Origin: Nitrospirota bacterium
GTDB taxonomy: Bacteria; Nitrospirota; Nitrospiria; Nitrospirales; Nitrospiraceae
Direction of reading: 5' to 3'
DNA: 64,000 nt
Assembly (NCBI GenBank): GCA_026387665.1
Contig: JAPLLG010000002.1
Span: forward strand, 1 to 64,000
The notes beneath the pieces were generated by a model, which saw only the letters and a list, made by a program, of their open reading frames with translations, had not been told where the DNA came from and made no database searches. The position numbers were made by a program, and so were the translations under genes. Below, in pieces: positions 25,979 to 33,838 of this stretch (the stretch's first letter is position 1; each line of letters opens with the position of its first letter).

Positions 25979-26730
25979 TGCCCCGCCTGAGGCAATCGTT
26001 CGACTGTTCGAGTGAGCAACGTCATGGTCTGCAGATACCGGTCGAAGAGACGAGGCACTTCCTGCGGTCCGGGAGAAATCTGGCCCCGCTTGAGCAATAA
26101 CCCGTCAAGCAGCCCCTGCAGATCCAGCTTCAACTGCTCGGCCACATCCTTGATCACGGCGTCGGACTGAGAGAGAACCGGACGACCGAGGAGCCGCTGC
26201 ACCCCTCGCAAAAGCGGAATCGTCGAAGTGATCGAAAGCGGCAGCAAAATCGTCGTGGCATCGTCGCTTCCGCCCCCTTCCACATAGCGTTGACGCAGCC
26301 GTAACAGATTGCTTGTGAGGCCCTGGACCACGGCCTCTCGCAGCCGGTCGCTCTTCACGTGAAAGCCGATAAAGGGATCGCGCCCTCCCAGGACTCGATG
26401 TTGTTCCTGAATTTCCAGAAACTCCAAGGGGAAGACCCCTGCCGAAGCGCGCAACTCCTCTTCCGTCAGGAAAAGCGGCACCAGGATCTGTTCCTTGCTC
26501 CATTTACGGTGCAACGAACTGTACTGTTTCAGGACGGCGCTGTCATAGGACGACACCAGGAGAAGAATATTCAGGTTGGACCGCCCAGGAAGAAACTCCC
26601 CTCGGACAGCGCTCCCATAGAGCAGCATCCCTTCCAACTGGTCCCCGAAGACGCCTTTGACGTCTTTCGTATAGGCCTGCAACAGATTCTGGGTTTCGCC
26701 AGGCAGTCCCTCGATCACACGTTCAGTCAT
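25975..26730 (-). CDS. nucleotidyltransferase-fold protein with substituted catalytic aspartates
   Basis: 251 residues. An MNT/KNTase-like core lies at residues 34-60: MLLYGSAVRGEF gives G39-S40, but the expected D-x-D is N52-x-N54 (GRSNLNILLL). Loss of both Asp usually means loss of metal-dependent nucleotidyl transfer. The C-terminal part (130-250) is helical, with LLRGVQRLLGRPVLSQSDAV, like substrate-binding or HEPN-like helices. It may act as a binding or regulatory protein. Fourth gene of the 29.0-25.2 kb minus-strand operon. Confidence 0.72.
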   Translation of the reverse strand: MTERVIEGLPGETQNLLQAYTKDVKGVFGDQLEGMLLYGSAVRGEFLPGRSNLNILLLVSSYDSAVLKQYSSLHRKWSKEQILVPLFLTEEELRASAGVFPLEFLEIQEQHRVLGGRDPFIGFHVKSDRLREAVVQGLTSNLLRLRQRYVEGGGSDDATTILLPLSITSTIPLLRGVQRLLGRPVLSQSDAVIKDVAEQLKLDLQGLLDGLLLKRGQISPGPQEVPRLFDRYLQTMTLLTRTVERLPQAGQ

Positions 26731-26740
26731 AAACTATTCC

Positions 26741-28024
26741 TCACGAAGACTTCGGATGTGGAGTTTTTTCGTTTATGCGGAAATCCGGCAGGAACCCTGC
26801 GGCGATGACGCGATCGATCAAATCGAACGGGGCCGTTGTCCGCAACCCTGCCGTGGTGGAGAGGACCTGATAACGCAGCCGCTCATTCCGGTCCAAGGTC
26901 TGAAACACGCGGTCGCGCAGGAAGGCCACCGCTGGATTACCCGTATTCCAATAGAACACTTGCTGGTCGGCCAATCGCTGCAGCATGGTGACATGAGGCC
27001 GCCTGATTCGCTCGAACTCTTTCAGCCTGGCGGCTGAATAGTCCCGATCGACCAGACAGCCAGGCAAGAGATCGGAGAGGGCCATGGCATCGACCATCGC
27101 CTGCATGCGCCCCTGCGAGGCATGGGGATTCATCGCATGGGCTGCGTCGCCGATCAGGACTGCTCCGTCCGCCACCCAGGTCGGAGTCCGTACCCGCCCG
27201 GTCGGCATGTAGGCCGTCTGGCTCCAGTCGCTGAGACGCCGGAACAAGCCGGCAAATTGCGGCGCGATCTTCGTCCACACTTGTTGTAGCGCGGAAATGC
27301 CGCGCTGCTTCACGGCCTCCATCGAGCCGCTGGGGATCATGTAGAAGAGATAGACCTTGTTCCCCGTCGCGGGAAAGAGACCCAAAATCGTTTTGTGCCC
27401 AACATAGTAAAAGGATTCCGAGACCGGCTCATCCGATTCGAGAATCGCGATGAGATAGCCGTCCGGATAGAGATGCAGATCGGCGGGGATCTTCAGCGCC
27501 TCTCGCACTTTCGAAAAGGCCCCATCTGCGCCGACGACGATCTTGGCGCGGATCTGCTTCGTCCCTTCCGGCCCTGTCGTGGACAGCCCTACCACCTGAT
27601 TGCCCTCGCGCAACAAACCCGTGAAAGACGTGCCGTAACGGAGCGTCACGCTCTTCTGTTGCTGCACCGCCGCGACGATGGCCTGGTGGGCCACGTTCGG
27701 CAGGGTCACGATGGCGCGATTGTAGGGAGCAGGCAGGTCGCCATAGTCGATGCTGCAGAGGCGCGTCCCTCCAGCCCGGCAAAAGTGAAAGTGCCGCACG
27801 GATCTCGTGGCCTCAGCCGGCAAGGATTGCAAGATGCCCAGACGATCCAGGACTTGCTGCCCGTTCGGCTGGAGGATTTCTCCCCGCAAGCCCTGAGGCG
27901 GGCCGGCGGCTTGATCCAAGACGATCGTGCTGATGCCTTGCTTGGCCAGGGCCAGGGCCAGGACGGCTCCACCGCCCCCCGCCCCCACCACTGCGACGTC
28001 TGTCTGTTCAATCATATCTGCCAT
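26741..28024 (-). CDS. FAD-dependent monooxygenase (UbiH/PHBH-like)
   Basis: 427 residues from ATG 28024, 5 nt after the upstream stop. Rossmann FAD motif VAVVGAGGGGAVLALALAKQG (about residues 9-29), the DG motif VVGADGAFSKVREAL near 160, and the second FAD motif VLIGDAAHAMNPHASQG near 285 define a group A flavoprotein hydroxylase. These use NADPH and O2 on aromatic or polyprenyl substrates; homologues include UbiH and halogenases. Substrate unknown. Encoded between the NTase-fold and PLD genes. Confidence 0.86.
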   Translation of the reverse strand: MADMIEQTDVAVVGAGGGGAVLALALAKQGISTIVLDQAAGPPQGLRGEILQPNGQQVLDRLGILQSLPAEATRSVRHFHFCRAGGTRLCSIDYGDLPAPYNRAIVTLPNVAHQAIVAAVQQQKSVTLRYGTSFTGLLREGNQVVGLSTTGPEGTKQIRAKIVVGADGAFSKVREALKIPADLHLYPDGYLIAILESDEPVSESFYYVGHKTILGLFPATGNKVYLFYMIPSGSMEAVKQRGISALQQVWTKIAPQFAGLFRRLSDWSQTAYMPTGRVRTPTWVADGAVLIGDAAHAMNPHASQGRMQAMVDAMALSDLLPGCLVDRDYSAARLKEFERIRRPHVTMLQRLADQQVFYWNTGNPAVAFLRDRVFQTLDRNERLRYQVLSTTAGLRTTAPFDLIDRVIAAGFLPDFRINEKTPHPKSS

Positions 28025-28029
28025 GCTAT

Positions 28030-28581
28030 TCAATGCGCGTCCCAGGCCCGATACCGGCTGTGATCGTTCCACATCGCCAGGAATTTCTCACGCGCTTTGA
28101 CGCTGATCGCGTGATCGGTCATGACGTCCAGCCGCTCATCGTTATAGTGGTTGCCGCTCGTCGTATGGTTCATCGAGCCGGAGGTGTTCACCTCATCGTC
28201 GATCACGACCTGCTTCAGATGCATGAGCCCGTCGTGCTCGTTGATCAAAATGGGAATGCCGGCCAGGTGCAACGTATGGAGCGCCGCCCGCTGCTTCACG
28301 TCCTCGGTGCGTTGCCGGTCGGTAATCAGACGCACATCGACGCCCCGCTTCTTCGCCGCGACCATCGCCTCCACGGCGCGGGGCGAGGTCAGCCCATAGA
28401 CCGAAACATAGAGATAGCGTTTCGCATGGCCGTAGAGCGTTGCCAATCGATCGAGCGGCGCATCCTCCGGCGCATAATAGACCTCCACCGTCGCGCTCCA
28501 GCCTGCCCCGACCGGAACCGTGAGCAGCGCCAAGACGAGAGAAAAGGATCGCAGGATGGAGTGGGAGCGGAGGGCTCTCAT
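28030..28581 (-). CDS. exported phospholipase D-like nuclease (Nuc type)
   Basis: 183 residues: a signal peptide (LVLALLTVPVGAGWSA) and one PLD domain with a single HKD site, HLKQVVIDDEVNTSGSMN, followed by the usual NDE. Single-HKD proteins of this size, such as Salmonella Nuc, dimerise to form a sugar-nonspecific periplasmic endonuclease. It could degrade external DNA or act on lipids. It begins 6 nt after the upstream gene and is co-transcribed with the monooxygenase. Confidence 0.85.
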   Translation of the reverse strand: MRALRSHSILRSFSLVLALLTVPVGAGWSATVEVYYAPEDAPLDRLATLYGHAKRYLYVSVYGLTSPRAVEAMVAAKKRGVDVRLITDRQRTEDVKQRAALHTLHLAGIPILINEHDGLMHLKQVVIDDEVNTSGSMNHTTSGNHYNDERLDVMTDHAISVKAREKFLAMWNDHSRYRAWDAH

Positions 28582-28587
28582 AGAATG

Positions 28588-28965
28588 TTAGTCGAGCTCG
28601 AACAACATCTTGAAATGCTCGTCCGTGGCCTCCCAGGCCTGGGGCGCTGCGGTGGTAAGCCAGTGCTGGAGAAATTGCTTTTGGCCCGGCGTGAGCAACT
28701 GTTTGATCTGATGTGTGCGGCCTTGAAGGGGCTGGAGAAAACCCACCCGCTTGGCAAAATCCAACGTCGCCGTGCGGACATACATATTGGTGAAGGCCGT
28801 CGGTTTTTCGTCCTCCCCGTCGCCTTGAATCCATACCGATAAAAACTTCTCTAATTGGAGTCCGGCGCTGTCCATGGCGGGATCGGTATCGTGAAACAGC
28901 TCGTTTTCTGATTCTTTGAGCGGAGTGGCCTCAGCGGACCGGAACATGAAATTGCGTTTCCACAT
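28588..28965 (-). CDS. conserved hypothetical protein
   Basis: 125 residues from ATG 28965, which has GGAGGAG 7 nt upstream; the frame is open further but without a site. The start MWKRNFMFRSAEATPLKESE is followed by an acidic helical region and a C-terminal half with RTHQIKQLLTPGQKQFLQHW. No known domain. Probable first gene of the five-gene minus-strand operon. Confidence 0.6.
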   Translation of the reverse strand: MWKRNFMFRSAEATPLKESENELFHDTDPAMDSAGLQLEKFLSVWIQGDGEDEKPTAFTNMYVRTATLDFAKRVGFLQPLQGRTHQIKQLLTPGQKQFLQHWLTTAAPQAWEATDEHFKMLFELD

Positions 28966-29045
28966 GCAATCGCTCCTCCAAAAGACGGCATAGTGGCGGC
29001 CTATGGCGGACAAAGTCAAGCCGCGAGGCGGCTGGTTTCGTTGCC

Positions 29046-29073
29046 TTGACAATGGCAAAGTCGCTTTGATAAC
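29046..29073 (+). promoter_or_regulatory. candidate promoter of the sulfur-carrier operon
   Basis: A perfect TTGACA (29046-29051), 16 bp, then GATAAC (29068-29073). Start near 29080 gives a leader of about 36 nt before the thiS-like gene, with AGGAG at 29106-29110. Confidence 0.65.
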
Positions 29074-29115
29074 GTGTTGAAATTGTTTAATCTCTGGGCC
29101 ATCTTAGGAGTCTTC

Positions 29116-29316
29116 ATGCAGGTCAAAATCAATGGCAAAGCAGAAGAGATTTCTGGGGGAACCGTCCTCGACCTCCTCCAGGCCAAAAAGATCGAACCAC
29201 AAATGGTTGCGGTCGAAGTCAACGACACCATGTTGGACCGGAATCACCTCGCCACCACCAGCCTGAATGACGGCGACCGGGTCGAGTTCTTGTTTTATAT
29301 GGGAGGTGGCCGGTGA
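29116..29316 (+). CDS. thiS: ThiS-like sulfur carrier protein with C-terminal GGGR
   Basis: 66 residues from ATG 29116 (AGGAG 5 nt upstream). Beta-grasp fold of the ThiS type: MQVKINGKAEEISGGTVLDL, VAVEVNDTMLDRNHLATT, DGDRVEFLFYMGGGR. ThiS proteins normally end in GG, whose carboxylate is adenylated and turned into a thiocarboxylate. Here one or two residues (R or GR) follow, so it must be trimmed first, as in HcyS or QbsE, which are cut by JAMM proteases. A JAMM gene lies at 33839. The stop overlaps the start of cysK (GTGA). The thiamine role is possible, but thiG/thiH are absent here. Confidence 0.85.
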   Translation: MQVKINGKAEEISGGTVLDLLQAKKIEPQMVAVEVNDTMLDRNHLATTSLNDGDRVEFLFYMGGGR

Positions 29317-30242
29317 CGATGCAACTGCACAAAGACATTACGGAACTGATTGGACGGACTCCCCTGGTGCGTCTGAACCGGTTATCTCCAGCAGGCGGAG
29401 CCTCGATCTACGGCAAAGTCGAATTCTTTAACCCGGGCGGAAGCATCAAGGACCGGATCTGCCTCAATATGATCAACGAGGCGGAACGACTCGGCACCTT
29501 GAAGCCTGGCGGCACCATCGTCGAACCGACCAGCGGAAACACCGGGATCGGACTGGCCTTGGTCGCAGCGGTCCGTGGCTATAAGCTGATCCTCGTGATG
29601 CCGGAAAGCATGAGCATGGAGCGGGCGAGTCTCTTATCGTCCTATGGCGCGCAGCTCGTCTTGACGCCGGCCTGGGAAGGGATGAAGGGCTCGATTCGCG
29701 AGGCGGAAAGCATCATCGCGCAGAATCCGTCGTACTATATGCCGGATCAGTTTTCGAACCCGGCCAATCCGGCCATGCATAAGAAGACCACGGCGCTCGA
29801 GATTCTGGAAGCGCTCGATGGAAAGATCGATGCCTTCGTGGCGGCAGTGGGCACGGGCGGCACCATTACCGGCTGCGGGGAATTGTTCAAGGAGCGGAAT
29901 CCCGACGTGAAGATCATTGCAGTGGAACCGGCCGGATCGCCGGTCTTATCCGGCGGAGAGCCAGGCCCCCACAAGATTCAGGGCATCGGCGCAGGGTTCA
30001 TCCCGAAAGTGCTGAACCGGGCCATTCTGGATCGCGTGATCACGGTGACCGACGACGAGGCCTATCAAACGGCCAAGCAGCTCTCGAAGAAGGAAGGCCT
30101 CTTGGTGGGCATCTCCGCTGGAGCCAACGTGTTTGCCTCGCAGAAAGTGGCCCAGGAACTCGGGCCAGGCAAAAACGTTGTCACCATCCTCTGCGACACG
30201 GGCGAGCGGTATATCAGCATCGAAAAGTATTTTAACATTTAG
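29313..30242 (+). CDS. cysK: cysteine synthase (CysK/CysM family)
   Basis: 309 residues. PLP lysine in NPGGSIKDR (K46, counting from GTG 29313; ATG 29319 is also possible), phosphate loop VEPTSGNTGIGLA, and GTGGTITGCG. PHKIQGIGAGFIP is typical of CysK. It makes cysteine from O-acetylserine and sulfide. In M. tuberculosis CysM a thiocarboxylated carrier (CysO) is the sulfur donor. Its GTGA overlap with a carrier gene suggests the same possibility here. Which donor is used cannot be read from sequence. Confidence 0.92.
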   Translation: MTMQLHKDITELIGRTPLVRLNRLSPAGGASIYGKVEFFNPGGSIKDRICLNMINEAERLGTLKPGGTIVEPTSGNTGIGLALVAAVRGYKLILVMPESMSMERASLLSSYGAQLVLTPAWEGMKGSIREAESIIAQNPSYYMPDQFSNPANPAMHKKTTALEILEALDGKIDAFVAAVGTGGTITGCGELFKERNPDVKIIAVEPAGSPVLSGGEPGPHKIQGIGAGFIPKVLNRAILDRVITVTDDEAYQTAKQLSKKEGLLVGISAGANVFASQKVAQELGPGKNVVTILCDTGERYISIEKYFNI

Positions 30243-30320
30243 CGCGTGAAGCGCACCTCGTGAAGCGTATCTCGTTCGAGCATTCGGACGTTTCACGAAC
30301 GACGAGCGACGAGTATCGAA
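30243..30320. repeat. TTTCACG-type spacer repeat
   Basis: The 78-bp gap is made of GTGAAGCG and TTTCACG units, CGTGAAGCGCACCTCGTGAAG and GGACGTTTCACGAACGACG. A similar ATTCGGAC-TTTCACG block recurs at 52260-52335. Confidence 0.7.
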
Positions 30321-31133
30321 ATGGAATTTACCGAAGATCAAATATCCCGCTACAGTCGGCATATTCTATTGCCTGAAGTCGGTGGCAAGGGACAGAAGAA
30401 GATCGCCAAGGCCAAGATCCTCCTGGTCGGCGCTGGCGGCCTCGGTTCGCCTGCCGCCCTCTATTTGGCTGCGGCCGGGATCGGGCACATCGGCCTCATC
30501 GATGGCGACGTGGTGGACCTGACCAATCTGCAACGCCAGATCCTGCACCATACGTCGGATGTCGGACGGCCCAAGGTCCTCTCAGGGAAAGAAAAGATCC
30601 AGGGCTTGAACCCCGACGTCCAGGTCTCGATGTACGAAGAGCGGCTCACGGCCGCCAATGCGCTGAAGATCATTAGCGATTACGACGTCGTCATCGACGG
30701 GGTCGATAACTTCACGGCCAAGTTCTTGATCAACGACGCCTGTTTCTTTGCCGGGAAGCCGCTGGTCCATGGCGGCATCCTGCGCTTCGACGGGCGTGTG
30801 ACGACCATTGTGCCGAAGCAGTCCGCCTGCTATCGTTGCGTGTTCAAGACGCCGCCGCCTGCCGGGTTGGTCGCGTCCTGCCAAGAAGCTGGCGTGATCG
30901 GCGTGTTGGCCGGCATCATCGGCACGATTCAAGCGACAGAAGCCTTGAAGCTGATCCTGGGCATCGGGCAGCCGCTCACGAACCGGCTCCTGGACTTCGA
31001 TGCGCGCAAGACGCTGTTCCGAGAGATTAAAGTGAAACGCAATCCCGATTGCGCGCTCTGCGGCGCGCACCCGACGATTACCGAGTTGTTCGACGACGGC
31101 GATCCGTTTGCTGGCTGTACCGTCCGGCCATAA
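30321..31133 (+). CDS. E1-like sulfur-carrier adenylyltransferase (ThiF/MoeB), paralogue 1
   Basis: 270 residues. ThiF/MoeB motifs: EDQISRYSRHILLPEVGGKG, the ATP loop VGAGGLGSPAALYLAAAGIG, DGDVVDLTNLQRQILH, the catalytic-Asp region IDGVDNFTAKFLINDA, and zinc ligands CYRC and CALC. No rhodanese domain is fused. It should adenylate a carrier's C-terminal Gly using ATP. It is closely similar to the second E1 at 33030; the first probably serves the ThiS-like protein, the second the MoaD-like one. Confidence 0.92.
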   Translation: MEFTEDQISRYSRHILLPEVGGKGQKKIAKAKILLVGAGGLGSPAALYLAAAGIGHIGLIDGDVVDLTNLQRQILHHTSDVGRPKVLSGKEKIQGLNPDVQVSMYEERLTAANALKIISDYDVVIDGVDNFTAKFLINDACFFAGKPLVHGGILRFDGRVTTIVPKQSACYRCVFKTPPPAGLVASCQEAGVIGVLAGIIGTIQATEALKLILGIGQPLTNRLLDFDARKTLFREIKVKRNPDCALCGAHPTITELFDDGDPFAGCTVRP

Positions 31134-31166
31134 CCCTATGACGTTGTGACGTAAGGTGGAGGCACC

Positions 31167-32417
31167 ATGGCGAAGATGAAAGCGCTGGTTTGTCGCGAGT
31201 GCGCAAAAGAATATCCGACGAAGGCGATCCACGTCTGCGAGATGTGCTTTGGCCCCCTCGAAGTGAAGTACAACTACGAGGAAATCAAAAAGAACATTTC
31301 CCGCAAGAAGATCCAAGATGGGCCATTGAGCATCTGGCGCTACGCCGATCTCCTGCCGGTTGAGGGACCGAACTTTCTCGGCCCCCATGCCGGCATGACC
31401 CCGCTGGTGCGCGCGAAAAATCTTGGCGCCTTTCTGGGGCTGGATGAGCTCTACATCAAGAACGACACGGTGAACCATCCCACCCTCTCGTTCAAAGATC
31501 GGGTAGTCGCCGTCGCCATCACCAGGGCGCGCGAACTGGGATTTGAAACCATCGCCTGCGCCTCGACCGGCAATCTGGCCAATTCCGTCGCAGCCCATGC
31601 GGCTGCCGCCGGCATGCGCGCCTACGTGTTCATTCCCGGCGATCTGGAAGCGGCCAAGGTCCTCGGCAACTTGATCTACAAGCCGAACGTGGTCGAAGTC
31701 GAAGGCAACTACGACGACGTCAACCGCCTCTGCAGCGAAATTGCCGGCGAATATCCCTGGGCCTTCGTGAATATCAACGTGCGCCCCTACTATGCGGAAG
31801 GCTCGAAGACGCTCGCCTACGAAACCGTGGAGCAACTCGGCTGGCGCACGCCGGATCAAGTGGTCATCCCGATGGCCTCCGGCTCGCTCCTGACCAAGAT
31901 CTGGAAGGGTCTCCATGAAATGAAAACCCTGGGGCTGGTCGACGAGGTGCGCACCAGGATCAACGGCGCGCAAGCCGAAGGCTGCTCCCCCATTTCGACG
32001 GCCTTCAAGGCGGGACGGGATTTCTTCAAGCCGGTAAAACCGAAGACCATCGCCAAGTCGCTGGCCATCGGCAACCCGGCCGACGGCTACTACGCGCTCA
32101 AAGCCACGGCCGAGAGCAAGGGCTCCATGGACATGGTGACGGACGAGGAAGTAGTCGAAGGGATCAAGCTGCTGGCGCAAACGGAAGGGATCTTCGCGGA
32201 AACGGCCGGCGGGGTCACGATCGGCGTGCTGCAGAAGCTGGTCAAGCAGGGCACGATCAAGAAAGGCGACGTCACGGTCGCCTATATCACCGGCAACGGA
32301 TTGAAGACGCAGGAAGCGGTGATCGATGCGGTCGGCAGGCCTCACCGCATTCAGCCGAGCCTCGCGAGTTTCGAGAAAACCTTTAAGATGGGGAAAAATG
32401 GTGGTGGTGACGCATGA
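31167..32417 (+). CDS. thrC: threonine synthase with N-terminal zinc ribbon
   Basis: 416 residues. A zinc ribbon at residues 9-27 (C9, C12, C24, C27) precedes a fold-type II PLP enzyme with the lysine in LSFKDRVVAVAI and the phosphate loop CASTGNLANSVAAHA, then MASGSLLTKIW and a C-terminal TAGGVTIGVLQKL. Threonine synthase converts O-phosphohomoserine to threonine. The gene overlaps the MoaD-like carrier by 4 nt, and a JAMM and an E1 gene follow, so either it is a hitchhiking housekeeping gene or a related PLP enzyme whose substrate is attacked by thiocarboxylate sulfur. The first reading is safer. Confidence 0.9.
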   Translation: MAKMKALVCRECAKEYPTKAIHVCEMCFGPLEVKYNYEEIKKNISRKKIQDGPLSIWRYADLLPVEGPNFLGPHAGMTPLVRAKNLGAFLGLDELYIKNDTVNHPTLSFKDRVVAVAITRARELGFETIACASTGNLANSVAAHAAAAGMRAYVFIPGDLEAAKVLGNLIYKPNVVEVEGNYDDVNRLCSEIAGEYPWAFVNINVRPYYAEGSKTLAYETVEQLGWRTPDQVVIPMASGSLLTKIWKGLHEMKTLGLVDEVRTRINGAQAEGCSPISTAFKAGRDFFKPVKPKTIAKSLAIGNPADGYYALKATAESKGSMDMVTDEEVVEGIKLLAQTEGIFAETAGGVTIGVLQKLVKQGTIKKGDVTVAYITGNGLKTQEAVIDAVGRPHRIQPSLASFEKTFKMGKNGGGDA

Positions 32418-32686
32418 TTAAAGTTCGCATTCCAACCCCGCTCCGTCCCCTCACGAAGGGACTGGGAGAGGTCGAGACAGAAGCCACGAGCATCACGGCA
32501 ATGATCGATACCTTGAACAGCGCCCATCCCGGGATCAAGGATCGCCTCTGTGACGAAACCGGTGAGCTTCGCCGTTTCGTGAATATTTACGTCAACGAGG
32601 AAGACATTCGATTCCTCAAGGGCAAAGAGACCTCGCTGAAAAGCGGCGACGAAGTCTCGATTGTGCCAGCCATTGCAGGAGGCTAG
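32414..32686 (+). CDS. MoaD/ThiS-family sulfur carrier ending in GG
   Basis: 90 residues with a beta-grasp pattern: MIKVRIPTPLRPLTKGLGEV, ITAMIDTLNSAHPGIKDRL, then FVNIYVNEEDIRFLKG, SGDEVSIVPAIAGG. The di-glycine is exposed without further residues, unlike the ThiS-like carrier. Closest in style to the CysO/MoaD group. ATGA overlap with thrC, 2 nt before the NIL-domain gene: strong coupling. It should be adenylated by the E1 at 33030 and converted to a thiocarboxylate. Confidence 0.92.
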   Translation: MIKVRIPTPLRPLTKGLGEVETEATSITAMIDTLNSAHPGIKDRLCDETGELRRFVNIYVNEEDIRFLKGKETSLKSGDEVSIVPAIAGG

Positions 32687-32688
32687 TC

Positions 32689-32928
32689 ATGGCAAGCATG
32701 AAAGTGCATATCCGGTTTCCGGAAGACAAGATCAAAGAGCCGGTCATCTATCAGATCGGGCACGAGTTCAAGGTGGTCACAAATGTCCGGCGGGCGGACG
32801 TGCGGGAAACCACCGGCTGGATGGATGTCGAGCTGACCGGAGAGAGCGCGGAAGTCGAACGGGCGGTCGCAGGCCTTCGCAAGAAAGGCGTCATCGTCGA
32901 CCCGATCGAATTGGATGTGGTCGAATAA
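32689..32928 (+). CDS. NIL-domain protein
   Basis: 79 residues, a stand-alone NIL domain: MKVHIRFPEDKIKEPVIYQI, FKVVTNVRRADVRETTGWMD, ELTGESAEVERAVAGLRKKG, VDPIELD. NIL domains occur at the end of MetN transporters and in the homocysteine-forming COG1900 system of methanogens. This small version in a sulfur-carrier operon may sense or bind a sulfur amino acid or a PLP partner. Confidence 0.85.
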   Translation: MASMKVHIRFPEDKIKEPVIYQIGHEFKVVTNVRRADVRETTGWMDVELTGESAEVERAVAGLRKKGVIVDPIELDVVE

Positions 32929-32932
32929 CGCG

Positions 32933-33019
32933 GCGTGAAACGTGAGACGCAAAACGTGAAAGGCACAGGAAGCATAGAGGCCTCATCCTTCACGTTTCAC
33001 CTTTCACGTTTTACGTGTA
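32933..33019. repeat. TTTCACG-type inverted repeat spacer
   Basis: GCGTGAAACGTGAGACGCAA and AACGTGAAAGG on the left, then CCTTCACGTTTCACCTTTCA and CGTTTTACG on the right, making a long imperfect hairpin built of TTTCACG-like heptads. Confidence 0.75.
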
Positions 33020-33029
33020 ACAGGGCATC

Positions 33030-33833
33030 ATGGAACTGACCGAACAACAGATTCAACGATACAGCCGCCAGATTATTCTCAATGAGATGGGCGGCAAGGG
33101 CCAAATGAAGCTGCTCAAGGCGAAAGTCTTGTTGATCGGCGCAGGTGGGCTCGGCTCCCCTGCCGGACTCTATCTTGCGGCAGCCGGCATCGGCACCATC
33201 GGCTTGGTCGATGGCGACGTCGTCGATCTCTCGAATTTGCAGCGGCAGGTCATGCACTCGACCGCCACGGTGGGCATGCCAAAGGTGGAGTCTGGCCGCA
33301 AAACCCTCTCGGCCATCAATCCTGAAATCACGATTAAGACCTACCACCAGAACGTGGATAGCGATAATATTCTTGCGCTGGTGTCCGAATATGACATCGT
33401 GCTGGACGGGTCCGACAACTTTGCCACGCGCTTCCTCGTCAACGATGCCTGCTTCTTCGCCAAGAAGACGCTCATCTCCGCCAGCATGTTCCGCTTCGAG
33501 GGGCAGCTCACCACGATCAAGCCCCATGCAGGCTATCCCTGCTACCGTTGCCTCTACCCAGAGCCGCCGCCTGCTGGCTTGGTTCCGAATTGCCAAGAAG
33601 CTGGTGTCCTGGGAGTCCTCGCCGGGACCATGGGCATCCTGCAAGCGTCGGAAGCAATCAAGGAAATCCTCGGCATCGGCGAAACCATGGCTGATCGCCT
33701 GATGATCTACGATGCCCTGGAGATGAAATTCAGGAAGGTTCGCCGTCCCAAAGACCCGGCCTGCCCGCTCTGCGGCGAGAATCCGAAGATCAAAGATCTC
33801 AGCATGGACTATGTCGTCAGCTGCACCATTTAA
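33030..33833 (+). CDS. moeB: E1-like sulfur-carrier adenylyltransferase (MoeB/ThiF), paralogue 2
   Basis: 267 residues, a paralogue of the 30321 protein: TEQQIQRYSRQIILNEMGGK, IGAGGLGSPAGLYLAAAGIG, DGDVVDLSNLQRQVMHSTA, LDGSDNFATRFLVNDACFFA, zinc pairs CYRC and CPLC. It activates a Gly-Gly carrier by adenylation. Directly followed by the JAMM gene (5 nt gap) and preceded by the carrier and NIL genes. Confidence 0.92.
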   Translation: MELTEQQIQRYSRQIILNEMGGKGQMKLLKAKVLLIGAGGLGSPAGLYLAAAGIGTIGLVDGDVVDLSNLQRQVMHSTATVGMPKVESGRKTLSAINPEITIKTYHQNVDSDNILALVSEYDIVLDGSDNFATRFLVNDACFFAKKTLISASMFRFEGQLTTIKPHAGYPCYRCLYPEPPPAGLVPNCQEAGVLGVLAGTMGILQASEAIKEILGIGETMADRLMIYDALEMKFRKVRRPKDPACPLCGENPKIKDLSMDYVVSCTI

Positions 33834-33838
33834 CTATC

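Noticed and set aside
30582-32345. A 587-codon frame on the minus strand opposite the E1 and thrC genes
   Set aside because: It spans two unrelated genes antisense, has no domain and no ribosome site.
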